This document shows positions 32,851 through 46,376 of a stretch of DNA of 64,000 nucleotides, one piece after another (the stretch's first letter is position 1; the number at the start of each line of letters is the position of its first letter). The stretch lies in contig OX438741.1 of NCBI GenBank assembly GCA_949316235.1, positions 15,749,124 to 15,813,123 of the forward strand, given 5' to 3'. The notes under the pieces are model-generated. The model had not been told where the DNA came from and searched no databases. It saw only the letters and a program-made list of their open reading frames with translations. The DNA is from Oegoconia quadripuncta. Its lineage: Eukaryota > Arthropoda > Insecta > Lepidoptera > Autostichidae. Both the position numbers and the translations under genes were made by a program.

Positions 32851-35119
32851 TTTTTTTTTTTTTTATATATATGAGAGGGCGGCCAACGAGCATGCGGGTC
32901 ACATGATTTATAGAGTTATAGATTAAACTGTAAAAACTGTATAAAAATCCATTGCGTAGTAACCTGCGTTTTACTAAAGAAAAAGTAAGCGAACAGACAG
33001 ACGTGGAGCGACTTTGTTTTCTAAAGTATTTAGAGATTAGAAACTAGAGAAGAGAAAGTCTAGAGATAACAAATGAATTATGAATTTCTAGATCTTTCCT
33101 CGTAAACCTAAACTTAATCTTTTAATATTTTTTTTAAATCGACGGTTCGATACTAGTATTGTTCGTGGCTGATAGGTACCACTCGTTTGACAACTTTCTC
33201 AAGTAAGGTCGTCGCCGTCGCCGACGAGGCCGTGTCGTCCTTTTCAAATAGCGACACTTACAGGATAAAACACTGAAATCTGTGTCTATAATTCTCAGTT
33301 TAAATGTAAAATTCAGCCATTTGCTTACCCGGATATCTAAATAATACGAGTCATTCACATTGCAGGACCGGATGGCACTGCACCGACTGTCCGTGCGAAC
33401 CGCGTGCAGATGTCGGCATGACGTCACAGCCACATGGATAAATACCTCGCATTTATACACTACTGCGTTCTAGCAATACATTGCTATTTATTCTTACTAG
33501 ATACACTAATAAGCATAAATTATAATTAATTATTTGGTGTAGGTATCGTTCAACAGCATCACATTGTCCAGAGCTGTGATCTCTTCAGTTTTGTCACTCT
33601 CTGTTACTGGTCGTGTCGCACAGTGTCACCGGACAGGATCACGGGAATTATGTGCATCAATCGGTGATCGGTCCACAACTGATGGAATCGATTGTATGGA
33701 TGATAGAATGCGATTATTAGCGTTGCTATGGCAACCGCACGTAAACATCCACAACAATGCTGAGCCACAATAGAGGGAAATAATATTGAGCGGCCAAAAA
33801 TTGGCAAAACAACCAACTTCATTTTCTTTTTACTTGGTATACTATAAGAAATCTTTGCTTTTCCCATACAAACCCAAACTACAACCCGTCTGTGAGAACA
33901 ATAACTAAATTTTTTTTATAACATTCGAATAATAAAAAAAAAAACACTATCAAATCAGACCACGCCTTACTGAGACCGGATGTGGACAAAGTGTGAACTA
34001 CACACAACGCTGTCAAACACAAAGCACCCGTCATTTTCGTCGTGAGTTAAATACAATATTACGTGATCTGGAAATGTGTTAGATACCTACTATATTTTTG
34101 TTCAATTGTTTTGGAACATAAGGTATGTATGTATGTATGTGACTAGAGTTACAAATATACGATTTATCTATGTATCACTTATTGTGAGTATTGTTAACGG
34201 GGCCATATCCATGTGTTTGCGTCGCGAAAAGCAGAATGAGTGAGTGGTGTAGACCGTATACAATTATGTATGTGAGCGAGCACAATAAAGTTATCGCTCC
34301 CTAATAAGGTTGTTTGTTTCCAATCTAATAAAATAAAAGTTATTTTTGTGTGCAATAAAGAATTTAATAATAATAATAATAATAATAAAAGATTTTTAAG
34401 CGTACTTAATTACTAATTCTAATTGTTATATGATAATAATTTGCTTAAACTGGACGCTAATCAACGGTGGTCCATCAACACCACGAACGAAACGTAACCT
34501 TGTTATAATATTCAGCGAATGAAACGTTTTCGTAACAAAAAAATGTTACGGCTTTTTGGCGGGATTTCGGCGAGTGAAGTTGCATTTTTGTTAATAATTC
34601 TTATAATTTGTGCATTCTGACGTTTGAAGAATATTGCGCAGCAAAAGTTAGTGATGGTGTACAAGTGAAGGGAAGCATAAATTAAAGTGCATAACGAAGC
34701 TTTCGAGTTCCCCTCAAGAAGCCGCCAAAATCTTTTGTAAAACATTCTGCCACTTTACTGAAGAATGACTTGACCGTGACTAGACTCTGTATACGCAAAG
34801 TATACGACGAATGATGACTTGTTTTGACTGAGAGTGACTTATAAACTGAAGAAATAAGAGAAATAAGACATGGCTGTATAGGCTTAGATCCCTTTGCCTT
34901 CTCCGAGAGAAGTGAATAAAATGAAAAAATATAGACTTTGACGTTGACGTTTCTTGGACTTGTTGTTTTGCTAATCAGCCGTTTCGTTCCACTTGTCCTA
35001 AATAATCCTAAACTATGATTATAGCGCTTATCTAGGCTCAAACTAATCCCCAAGGACGGCGACACATCGCCACGACACACGTATCATAGCACAGCGCACG
35101 GGCGCGCGCTTAGGTCACG
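32851..35119. other. Region between ARL6 and CHPF (head-to-head interval)
   Basis: AT-rich with a GC-richer patch at 33190-33440. A CRE-type palindrome TGACGTCA is at 33419-33426 and a 'ggataaatacc' element is just downstream, compatible with a promoter but unproven. 33900-34170 carries repeat tails and GTAT microsatellite. No additional gene is recognised; first non-coding exons of both flanking genes may be here. Confidence 0.4.
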
Positions 35120-35435
35120 ATGCTGTCCCGGTTCGTGGTGTCGCAGGTGAAGCACAACTCGTACTTCCTGGTGGGAGTGGCGCTGGGCCTGTGGCTGGCG
35201 CTGGCGGCCGTGCCCATGGACGACGGCGACTGCGCGGAGGGAGCGCTCCGTACAGAGGGCGCGGCGCTCACTCCTGACGAGTTCGTGCCGCAGCTGGAGC
35301 AGCGCGCTGCCCCGGGCGGGGCGGCGGGGGCGGGGGGCGGGGGCCGAAGCGTGCAGCGGCCGCGCTACTACAGCACGGAGCTGGGCATGCGCCAGCCGCT
35401 GCTCGCCGCCGCGCTCAGCTCCGAGGCCGCGCTGG
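35120..35435 (+). CDS. Chpf: CHPF exon 1 (start, membrane anchor)
   Basis: ATG at 35120; an in-frame TAG at 35111 fixes the start. Residues 11-31 ([20 protein letters not shown]) form the signal anchor. A Gly/Ala-rich stem follows, then [20 protein letters not shown]. Donor GTGAGC, phase 1. Confidence 0.93.
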
Positions 35436-38400
35436 GTGAGCACACATTGAGGTCGTCGATGGTAGCTTGTTCCCCATGACCGACATACTCTTTTCACTAG
35501 TCTTCTCCACACCACACAGACCGTGATTAGGATGACGTGTGCATACTTTTGGAAAACAACCTATTTAGGTACTGACACCTCTCTATTACTGATTGTGTGA
35601 ATGTGAACAGTACTATTTGACTGGTGTTCACAGCAAAAGATCTACTTCTAAACAAGAACAAAACTAAAAGTAAATTACCTATAGTGGCTAATAAAATGAA
35701 AATATTTGTGAGAGGTGATAAATTGGACCTTCTTAACATTGGATCCTAAGCTCCAGTAGGAGCCACAAACTAGTGATAAACCTTGCTGCTGCAGTTTATG
35801 CAGTCAATAAAATATGATATCTAAGAGACATTACTACTGCTAGATTAGTTTATTAGCTATTTCAACAGCCTGATGCCACGTGGCACTTCCTTGTGGGTAT
35901 AACACTGCTTACCGTACCATTTTGGTTTTACAGAATAGAACCATTTGTCCAATTTATAAATTGGAGCCGGATAAGATATTCTTATTATAAATTAATGGGA
36001 GAGCAGCAGGATACTGATGAGCCTGTATCCAAGCTGGTTTATTATTTATGGAAAAATCAATACTCCTCGTGATGGTACACTTTGATCTCTTTAAGTTGCT
36101 TGTTCACTCTCAATACATTTATGAGAATTAATTATTATGTCAAGAAAAATTTTATCTTATCTAAAAATAGTGACAGGCCCCATATTGATACAAAATCTAG
36201 TAGCTGTTAGCAGACGTCACTAAATCAGTAAATCTTTCAAAGGGTGTATACTTTCACAATTACGTACCTGGTCTGGTAGTATCCCAAATTTGCCATTTCA
36301 TAAATATGAGACTATTCATTCATCAACAGCCTTACTCATGCCCACAGTCTCTTCTCACTGGGAGAGGGTATGGTCCATAATCCACCATACGTGCCCAGTC
36401 TATACTGGTGGATTTGTTTCAAACTAGTGGCCACCATATGGTGTGTTTTAAAGCCAGCCCTGTAAGCTACCAAATTAGTTTATTGACTGCCTTCAATTGA
36501 AAGTAGCTTTTGTTAATTCTGTAATAAAGAGTATTTGATTGATTGAAAAGAACTGGGACTGACTAATGTCACCCATTTATGGACTGGCCGTACCAGACAT
36601 TGTTAAACTTCCTTACTCAAAAACGAGTAGTGAATGCAACTATAATGTATACGCTTTTACAATAAGGTTCCAGCAATCCTTCAAAATTTGCCTTAAAGTA
36701 AATTCAAAATCATCATCAAAATGAAGTTCCATTTTAATATTTAGACTTTGGATAAACTGAACTGGGAACAATGAAACAAGTAAATATGTATTGTGCGACA
36801 GAGAGCCGCGTGTCTGCGCTGAACCATACAATGTCCCGGCTGCAGCCCGCGCTGCGCTTCTTCATGACGGCCAGCGCCCTCGCCGCCGCGCCAGGAGCCG
36901 CCAACGTCGTGGGCTTCACTGACACCAGGGAAATGCTCAAGGTATGCTCATTGTTTTTATTGAACTTGCCCAGATTCATCACATACAGATAAACATGATG
37001 TCAGTACAGGAAATAAAGATATACTTGCTAGTCACATAAGTCGCCTCCACAAAGTCAGTATTCGTTAAAAGGGCTATATATAGGGTCGAACAAAATTAAC
37101 CCGACAAACTTTGGCAATTGCACGTACATGACAATAAAATAATATATTCATTAAAAACACTAGCCTTAAAAATTTTGTTTCCGAGTAAAAATATTAAATG
37201 TAAGTGCAAATGAAAATACAAATTAACAGACTTACTTCATTTCGATTGTACTTTATTTTATCAATGAACAAAAACAGGCAACATTCATATGGAAGACGCC
37301 ACAGGGGGTGGCGGGGCGCAGGGCGCAACCAATCACAGTAAGTCGTGTGGTCACCTTTCAGCGTCTTCAAAGATGACGCGGCACGTGTTTGTGTGTTGTG
37401 GCAAAGTACTTAAAATACTTAAGGTCCAACTCACAAAATTGACATTTCTAAATTTTATTTTTTTAATAAAATCTGTTAACTTTTATGTTTTATTTTTTTC
37501 GTAATAGGTACATGCTATACATACACTCTGCAACGTTTGTCAGGTTAATTTTGTTAGACCTTATATACGTGCGTTTTTTTCTATTAAGGTTGTTGATATA
37601 CAAAATGTTCCTTTCAACAAATTTAAAAATACGATAAAACGGAAGAAAGCATAATTATTAAATATCAGACTATTTACTTAGATGATAATCAAGCCCTGGA
37701 CATTATATTGTACACATAATATTGTGCGTTTTTGTAATACAAAAACCTGTTTTTATAAGACAACCCTTAGAGTTTGTTCTCAGGAGAAAATTGCCTTTTA
37801 AACAAGCAGTAGCTCAAAAAATGTTAAATCTATTTAAGTGCACCCTGTCTACCTACAGAGTAAACAATTTTTGACTATTGATCAAAATCTCATTATTAAA
37901 CATCATCTCTCATAATTAAAAGTCACGATATCTAACCTCAGGTCCCTTAAATTCCATGCAACATAGAGACAGAGATCGGATACTTCCTGCCAATCCATAT
38001 CTATATCAGGTTAGATACGATGATTAATTCTAATTACAAGTAGGTATTTCAAAGTATAAATAGGTAATAAAATAAATAAAATAAGTTAACTAAGCTGGAA
38101 ATACAGAAAATCGGGGATTATGGTATAATAAATTTATAATGTAAAACTCAGAAGGCTGACATACAGAAAAAGAGCAGACGAACATAAAAATCAACGACAA
38201 TGTTAAAAGATTTGTTGAAATAGACTCTCCAACATAGTAGTCATGTATTACTTAGTATTAGTATAATGCCTAGACTAGGTTAGAGTACACATTGTTGTTG
38301 GCTGTCATACCTTTCCATAGAAACCACACGCATGGCGTGATTTGTGTTCAAACCTCCAGGAACATAATTCGTTGATTATTACCTGAGTTGCATGTTTCCA

Positions 38401-41400
38401 CTTTGCAGCCGTTCCACGCGCTGAAGTACCTTGCGGACAACTATCTCGACGAGTACGACTTCTTCTTCCTGGTGTCAGACGGCAGCTTCGTGAACGCGCG
38501 CCGTCTCACCGAGCTGGTGAGCGCTCTCAGCGTCAGCCAGGACCTCTACATGGGCACCGTCGCTGAGGACGACAGCCACTACTGCACGCTCGGTGAATCT
38601 CCACTCCTCATGCATATATAATTGAAGACCAATTGGTGTACTAGCTAGTGACCCTTTCTGCATTGCGGGTTTGAATCTCGCGAGGAGTTTTTTTTTATGA
38701 TTAACTGGATATGCGTTTGACCACGTGGCTGTGGGATGGAAAGTGACGATGTGGCCGAAAATGAAGCACGCGATCTCAGAGAGTAAATGTTTGTGTGATG
38801 AATATAAACATTAATTCCCGGGTCATGGATGTTTTTGAACAAGAGCAACCCCTTTACAAAAAAAGAGCAAAGTTTATTGCATGGTCTTCTCAGGGGAAAA
38901 TTGCCTTTTTTTTTTCTTTTTTTTTTAAATAAATAAATAAATATTTCGGACACTTACACCAATCATCTAGTCCCAAACTAAGCAAAGCTTGTACTATGGA
39001 TACTAGATAACGGATAAACATACATATATATTTATATAAACATCCAAGACTCTGGAATAAATGTTCGTATTCATCACACAAACACTTACCCCTCGCAGGA
39101 TTCGAACCCGCAACCGTCGGTTTTGCTGATAGGGTCACTATCCACTACACCAATCGGTCGTCAACGTTTTGAACAAGCAGTAGCTTAAAAAATGTGAAAT
39201 ACGACACATTCCTTGTCAAGTAATGGCTACCCCTATAGCAGAGTTACCCACATAGCTACGACGAATGCAACGATATTAGAGATCTGTAGCAGCACAGACA
39301 TACAGAGCTCTAGCTAGCTGTGATCGTAAATAAATATAATAAACAAATATTTCAGACATTCACACCAATCATCTAGTCCCAAATTAAGCAAAGCTTGTAC
39401 TATGGATACTTGATAACGGGTAAACATACATAACTGTTTATATAGCCAAATCAAAAATGCTTTATTTTGTAGGTACAGTCGGCAACACAATTAAGGTAGC
39501 AGGTCTTTATTTATAATTATATGTAGGAGAAAGTCTAAACGCGATTAAGAGACTTTCCACCAAAAAACATCTATAGTTTTGCACGTTTCCCTGCACCCCG
39601 AGTCACGTGTGCATTTCTGCATATTTCCCAAGGTGAACGTGGATGTTGTTTCAATCATTAAACTTTTAGTTTATGGAACACCCAAACATTATTGTTTAGA
39701 ATATCTCTGATCACCCCATTTGGGATAGATGTCGAGACGTTATGAATGCAAATTTTGTAAGTTCTTCAATATATTTTATTTAGCAATCTGATCTGAATAT
39801 GTTATGGACGTATGTATGTTACTTAATTTTAACTGAATTTTATCTGTTAAATGATATACACCGATCAAGATGTGAAAGAAAATATAATAAAATCCAACCA
39901 ACCCCCTCCAAACATCATAAAAATTAAGCCTTAATTAATTGTGTTGCCGACTGTACACAGGGTACACTTAAAATAGTCAGATTTTACATTTTTTAAGCTA
40001 CTGCTTGTTCAAAAGGCCATTTTCCCCTGAGAAGAACAAGCAATATTTCGAGAGGTTGCTCTTTTAAAAACAGGCACACTAATATTTCATTATTAATTGT
40101 GAAATAGCCTGGCATGCGGACGAGCTGGTTACGGCCAGGGATGATTATTATCCAAATAGTCTGATATTTTATGTTATGCTTTCTCAATAAGTTTCTATTT
40201 TATAGAATCTTTAAATTTATTGAAAGAAACATTTTGTACATCAATGGGAACCTTATTGAAAAAACGTATGAATGAATTGCTGATTTTGCGGAGTCTGCTT
40301 ACATGACCTGCAAGTTTATCTTTATTTCTTGTATTGGCATCATGTTTATCATTCTTGTTCCTAAATGATGCTATATTTTTTTTGACATACATTAGATTTT
40401 CAAATATGTACTGTGACGAAAAGGTTAGAATATATACACTTTAAACGTATCTCTAAGTGACACTGCAGATCTCAATTGATAAATTTTACGAACGGCTCGT
40501 TTCTGCAAAACAAAGATTGTATTTCCCCACAGCAGGATACCGTAACACACCAGGCTATGGAAATAACTAAAATATACTATTCTAGCAATATTTAGTCTGT
40601 TGTAGGATATTTTTTATCCCGATAAAGTGAGTAGTTCCTGCGTGATAAACAAACTTTCCCGATAAAGTTATTCCACGCAGGCGAAGCCGCGGCCGGAAAG
40701 CTAGTATTTGTAATATGCGTTAGGTTAGTGCTCCTACGAAAATGATGAAGTTTATTTATATTATCCAGCGATTGTCCGCGACCTTTATCAGGTCGTCTGT
40801 CCAACTTGTGAGTGGACGTCCTGAGCTGAGCTTGCCGTTGCGTGGTCTCCACTCGAGAACTTTAATGCCCCACCGACCATCAGTTCTTCGAGCTATGTGC
40901 TCTGCTCACTGCCACTTCAACTTGCTAATCCGCTGCGCTATGTCAGTGACATTCGTTCAGCTACGGATTTCTTCATTCCTGATTCGATCACGTAGTGAAA
41001 CGCCGAGCATCTCCCTTTCCATAGCTCGTTACGTAACTTTGAACTTTCTTATGAGGCCCATACAGAGAGACCAGGTTTCAGTGCCATAAATGATCACTGG
41101 TATCACACATTGATCAATGACTTTCGTCATCAACCAGCGAGGTATTTTGGACGAGAAAACATTGCGCAGTTTCCCGTAAGCTGCCCATCCGAGTTGGCGT
41201 CGATTGGTCTCACCTTAGAGGTTGGACCTGTCTAATCGAATCTCTAGGACAAGAGACTCTCGTTACAACTTCGAGAATGGAGTTCCCAACTGATATTGGT
41301 GTGGGCATGACATGGGCATTCGCCATAATTTTCGTTTTGTTCATGTTCATCTTAAGGCTCAGGTGATTGAGGTCCTTGGGCATAGTGCTGAGGTCTTCAT

Positions 41401-44400
41401 CGATTCTGTCATGACTATAATGTCATCGGCAAACGGATGGTGAGTGATATACTCGCCATTTATATTGATGCCGAATCCTTGCCATAATAGTTTAATGGCA
41501 GCTTCCAATGCGGCAGTGAACAGTTTCAGAGGGATAACGTCTCTCTGAGTCACGCCTCCCTGCAGTAGAATCGCCGTCGTGATTTGTTCCTGTACTCGGA
41601 CTGACATAGTGGCGTTCTTGTACAAACACTTCAACAGAGACCGCAACACAGCCCAGGTCTCGATTGAATCGAAGGCTTTCTCATAGTCCACAAACAGCAA
41701 ACATAGTGGCATAGTGTACTCCTCGGTCTTATGTATAACCTGCTGTAGCGTGTGGATGTGGTCTATGGTGCCTTTTTGAAAACCGGCTTGTTCGGGAAGC
41801 TGGAAGTCATCAAACCTACGTGCGAGATGGTTCGAGATTGCCCTAGATAACAGCTTGTAGATGTACACGATAAATAAATAAAATGAAATCAGTGAATATG
41901 AAAAATTGTTTAAAAATATAATAAAATCAAATGGCCAATTGTTCTACCACTCACCCGCCAGTTTGATTAGGTGCACAATCTTGAGATGCTACCGCCATGT
42001 ACGAGGAGTTCGAGAGGTGAAGACAGACAGACGACGACACCGACGACACCGATGCGGTGACAGACCGTCGAACGATGTGAAGTCAACAACAAGACCCTGT
42101 CTAACTTCACTGTTGACCTCGGTGCAATGGCGGTTTGGCGGGGTTTTTAAATTGGCCTAGCCCAAAATCCTACAGTAGACATGGTTCAAAAGTGATATGG
42201 GTCTATAGTTCTTCAAATGGGGTGTTAACACTTTTTCACTTTCACACTTTCAGAAGCTCCGTAGTGATTCTGTCAACGCCCGGTGCCTTGTTGTCCTTCA
42301 GCTATTTGAGGGCCATCCTAATCTCGTTTAGATTGATGTCCGAAATATCCTTGGTATAGTATAGGGTTAGCTTAGCTCTTGGATTTGGGGCCGAGCTGCT
42401 AACAGATTTAGCGACCGAAGTAAAGCTGTCGATAGAAATTCTCGATCTCCCCCAATAGATCTTGCTCTCGTCGTCTTTACGCTGCCGTCCTCCGTCTTCA
42501 GTTTAGTCAAGGCTCTATCGTCTCCTGAATACAATTTGCATTAAGTCGAAAGGACTTCCGTATCCAAGCTTTTAGACATGTAACACTCTCCCTTCATCGG
42601 GGATTAAAAACATTCGTCCGATCTAACCTACAACCTTTTTATTTATTCACAACGGGTTAGGGTTTGACTTCGATGACATCCGATTTTAAGTGAAGATTAG
42701 GCCGATGGTGGAAATGCGCTCACCCGCAGTCCCCTAAAACGTTCGGAACACAAGAATCCGGTCGACAGCGCTACTCGGCGGTAGCCGTCGACGACGCTGG
42801 CGCACATTTCAAATGCCCAACCACCAATTAAACCCGGAGCCGTTGCAACCGTTATGTTCATATATCGAGCGACAGAGGCGATTAAACCTCGGCCGATGTC
42901 GCTCGTGGGCCCGTCGGGGAGGAGGTGGAGTAGTGACGGCAGACGTCTGTCGGCAGAGGGCGGCATCCTGCTGTCCAACTCCGTGCTGCGGGCGGTGCAC
43001 GGCGCGCTGGACTGGTGCGTCCGCAACTCGTACTCGCCGCACCACCACGAGAACGTCGGCCGCTGCGTGCTGCACGCCGCGCACCAGGCCTGCACGCACC
43101 ACGCGCAGGTATACAGCTCACTGCTCACCCCTCACCCCTCACCACTCCTCAGTCCTCACTGGTGCGTCCGCAACTCGTACTCGCCGCACCACCACGAGAA
43201 CGTCGGCCGCTGCGTGCTGCACGCCGCGCACCAGGCCTGCACGCTCCACGCGCAGGTATACAGCTCACTGCTCACCCCTCACCCCTCACCCCTCCTCAGT
43301 CCTCACTGGTGCGTCCGCAACTCGTACTCGCCGCACCACCACGAGGACGTCGGCCGCTGCGTGCTGCACGCCGCGCACCAGGCCTGCACGCACCACGCGC
43401 AGGTATACAGCTCACTGCTCACCCCTCACCCCTCACCCCTCACCCCTCCTCAGTCCTCACTGGTGCGTCCGCAACTCGTACTCGCCGCACCACCACGAGA
43501 ACGTCGGCCGCTGCGTGCTGCACGCCGCGCACCAGGCCTGCACGCACCACGCGCAGGTATACAGCTCACTGCTCACCCCTCACCCCTCACCCCTCACCCC
43601 TCACCCCTCACCCCTCACCCCTCACCCCTCACTCAATGTTTATGAGCACAATAATGCATTACTTGTAGACTTACAGTTTCATTAATGTTGCTAACGTGGC
43701 TAGGGCGAGAGCTACGTGTCCGTGCGGCTGCAGCCCCCGGCGGAGGCGGAGGCGGAGGCGGGCGGCGAGGCGGAGGCGGAGGCGCTGGCGCGGGCGGTGA
43801 CGGCTTACCCGGCGCCGCGCACGGAGCAGCTGTACCGCCTGCACGCCGCCGTCAGCCGGGTATGTGCGGCCCGCCCTTACGGTCACTATCGTGCCGACTG
43901 ATTGTCCAGTCCAGCTCGTTGGTTTAATATTACTCTTTATTTTGTCATTTTATACCAGTATAATTTTTTTTTTTTTTTTTTTTTTTTTTATGCACGACGG
44001 GTTCGTACTTGACCTCAATCACACCTGATGTTAAGTGAAGATGAGGTCGAAGGTGGAAGCGTACTAACCCGGAAACCCCAACACATTTGGGGGACTGGCT
44101 ATCTTATCTCTGACAACCGGAACACAACAATGCTATTAACATTGCTGCTTGGCGGCAGATTTAGATAAGATGGTGGTAGCTAGCCAGGCGGACATTTTAA
44201 TATGCCCTACCACCAACCAAACCGAGTACTTAAACATGTACCCCGCTGGGGATCGAACCCGCGACCTCCGAATCGTAAACTCAGTGTTGTTTACATTGAG
44301 CCACGGAGGCGGTATAAATATTCATTAACACCATTCTTACTTAAGAATTAGGGCCCAGTAGTAGTTTACTCAGTATAAGGTGTTACCCAGAAAGACAATA

Positions 44401-46324
44401 GTCTGTGATAAGGTTAACTATTTCACTCTACGCGTTACACAGAGAACGAGTGACGTGTAGGTACTCATGACAACGCGACATTAAAACCATCGGCTAACTG
44501 TTTGTTTACGCCTAACAGGCGCACAGGCGCAGTCAGTTAATGTGTCCCAAGCAAGGCCAGCTGGTAAGATTCGACTCTGTCTTTATCCATTTTTTTCGAT
44601 TGATACCACAAAAGACATGACGTCCACACTGCACGCGGTTATCGACCGAGGCACCTTGGGGCTAACCCATAGAGCCGACCCCGACCGGCTCGCTCGCGTC
44701 CGCTGGCCCGAGGCTGATTGGCTCAGTGCGGTTGGTAGGGGCCCGTACCCTCTAGTGAGAGGACGCCCAATGTTTCAACGGTGAGAACAAGCTCGTCCAA
44801 GAGAAGGCATCATCATCATATCAGCCACAGGTGATTCACTACTGAACATGGGCCTCCCTCATAGATTTCCAAAACGACCGGTTGGAAGTGGCCTGCATCC
44901 ACGACTTTCCGCGACCCCTCATCAGATCGTCCGTCCACGTTGTGAGAGGACGTCCTAGGCTGCGGTTGTCGATGCGTGGTCTCCACTCGAGAACTTTAAT
45001 GTTTCATCGACCATCAGTTCCTCCAGTTATGTGCCATGATACTTGAAGTTACTAATCCGCTGGGCTTTGCCGGTCTACAGATTTCTTTAATTCCTGATTC
45101 GATCACGTACTTAAACGTTGAGCATGATCCCCTCCGTAGCTCGTTACGTGACCTCGACCTTACTTATGAGGCCCTCAGTGAGAGACCACGTTTCAGTCCC
45201 ATAAGTCATCACTGGTAACACACATTGATTAAAGACTTACGAGTTTCAAGCACTGAGGTATTTTGGACGAGAGGATGTTGCGCAGTTCTCTGATAACTCG
45301 GATGTAGTCGCCGCAAACACTGTTGCTGCTGTGTGCAGTCCGTGTAGAGCCCGCGTAGAGCCCATGTAGAGCCAGTATAGAGCCCGCGTAGAGCCCGTGT
45401 AGAGCCGTGCGCCGTGTGCAGGTGTACCTGGAGCGGGACGCGGCGCGCGTGCGGGCGGCGCGCGGGGAGCTCTGGCGCAGTCGGCGCCGCCACCCGCCCG
45501 CCTACCGCAACCGCACCTGGCCGCCCGGCCTGCGCGCCGACCCCGGCCTGCCGCCGCCGCCCCCCGACACGCGGTCAGACACGCACACACACACGCACAC
45601 ACACACACGCACACACACACACACACCCCTCTGGCGCAGTCGGCGCCGCCACCCGCCCGCCTACCGCAACCGCACCTGGCCGCCCGGCCTGCGCGCCGAC
45701 CCCGGCCTGCCGCCGCCGCCCCCCGACACGCGGTCAGACACGCACACACACACGCACACACACACACACACCCCTCTGGCGCAGTCGGCGCCGCCACCCG
45801 CCCGCCTACCGCAACCGCACCTGGCCGCCGGCCTGCGCGCCGACCCCGGCCTGCCGCCGCCGCCCCCCGACACGCGGTCAGACACGCACACACACACGCA
45901 CACACACACGCGCACACACACGCACACACACACGCACACACACACACACACCCCTCTGGCGCAGTCGGCGCCGCCACCCGCCCGCCTACCGCAACCGCAC
46001 CTGGCCGCCCGGCCTGCGCGCCGACCCCGGCCTGCCGCCGCCGCCCCCCGACACGCGGTCAGACACGCACACACACACGCACACACACACGCACACACAC
46101 ACACACACCCCTCTGGCGCAGTCGGCGCCGCCACCCGCCCGCCTACCGCAACCGCACCTGGCCGCCCGGCCTGCGCGCCGACCCCGGCCTGCCGCCGCCG
46201 CCCCCCGACACGCGGTCAGACACGCACACACACACGCACACACACACGCGCACACACACGCACACACACACGCACACACACGCACACGCACACACACGCA
46301 CACACACACGCACACACACACGCA

Positions 46325-46376
<52 letters not shown>

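Noticed and set aside
35084..35515. 143-codon minus-strand frame opposite CHPF exon 1
   Set aside because: A GC-rich shadow of exon 1; the plus strand has splice-consistent homology.
43560..43640. (CTCACCC)n as telomere-like repeat
   Set aside because: It does not match the insect TTAGG repeat and is the tail of the exon 4 array unit.
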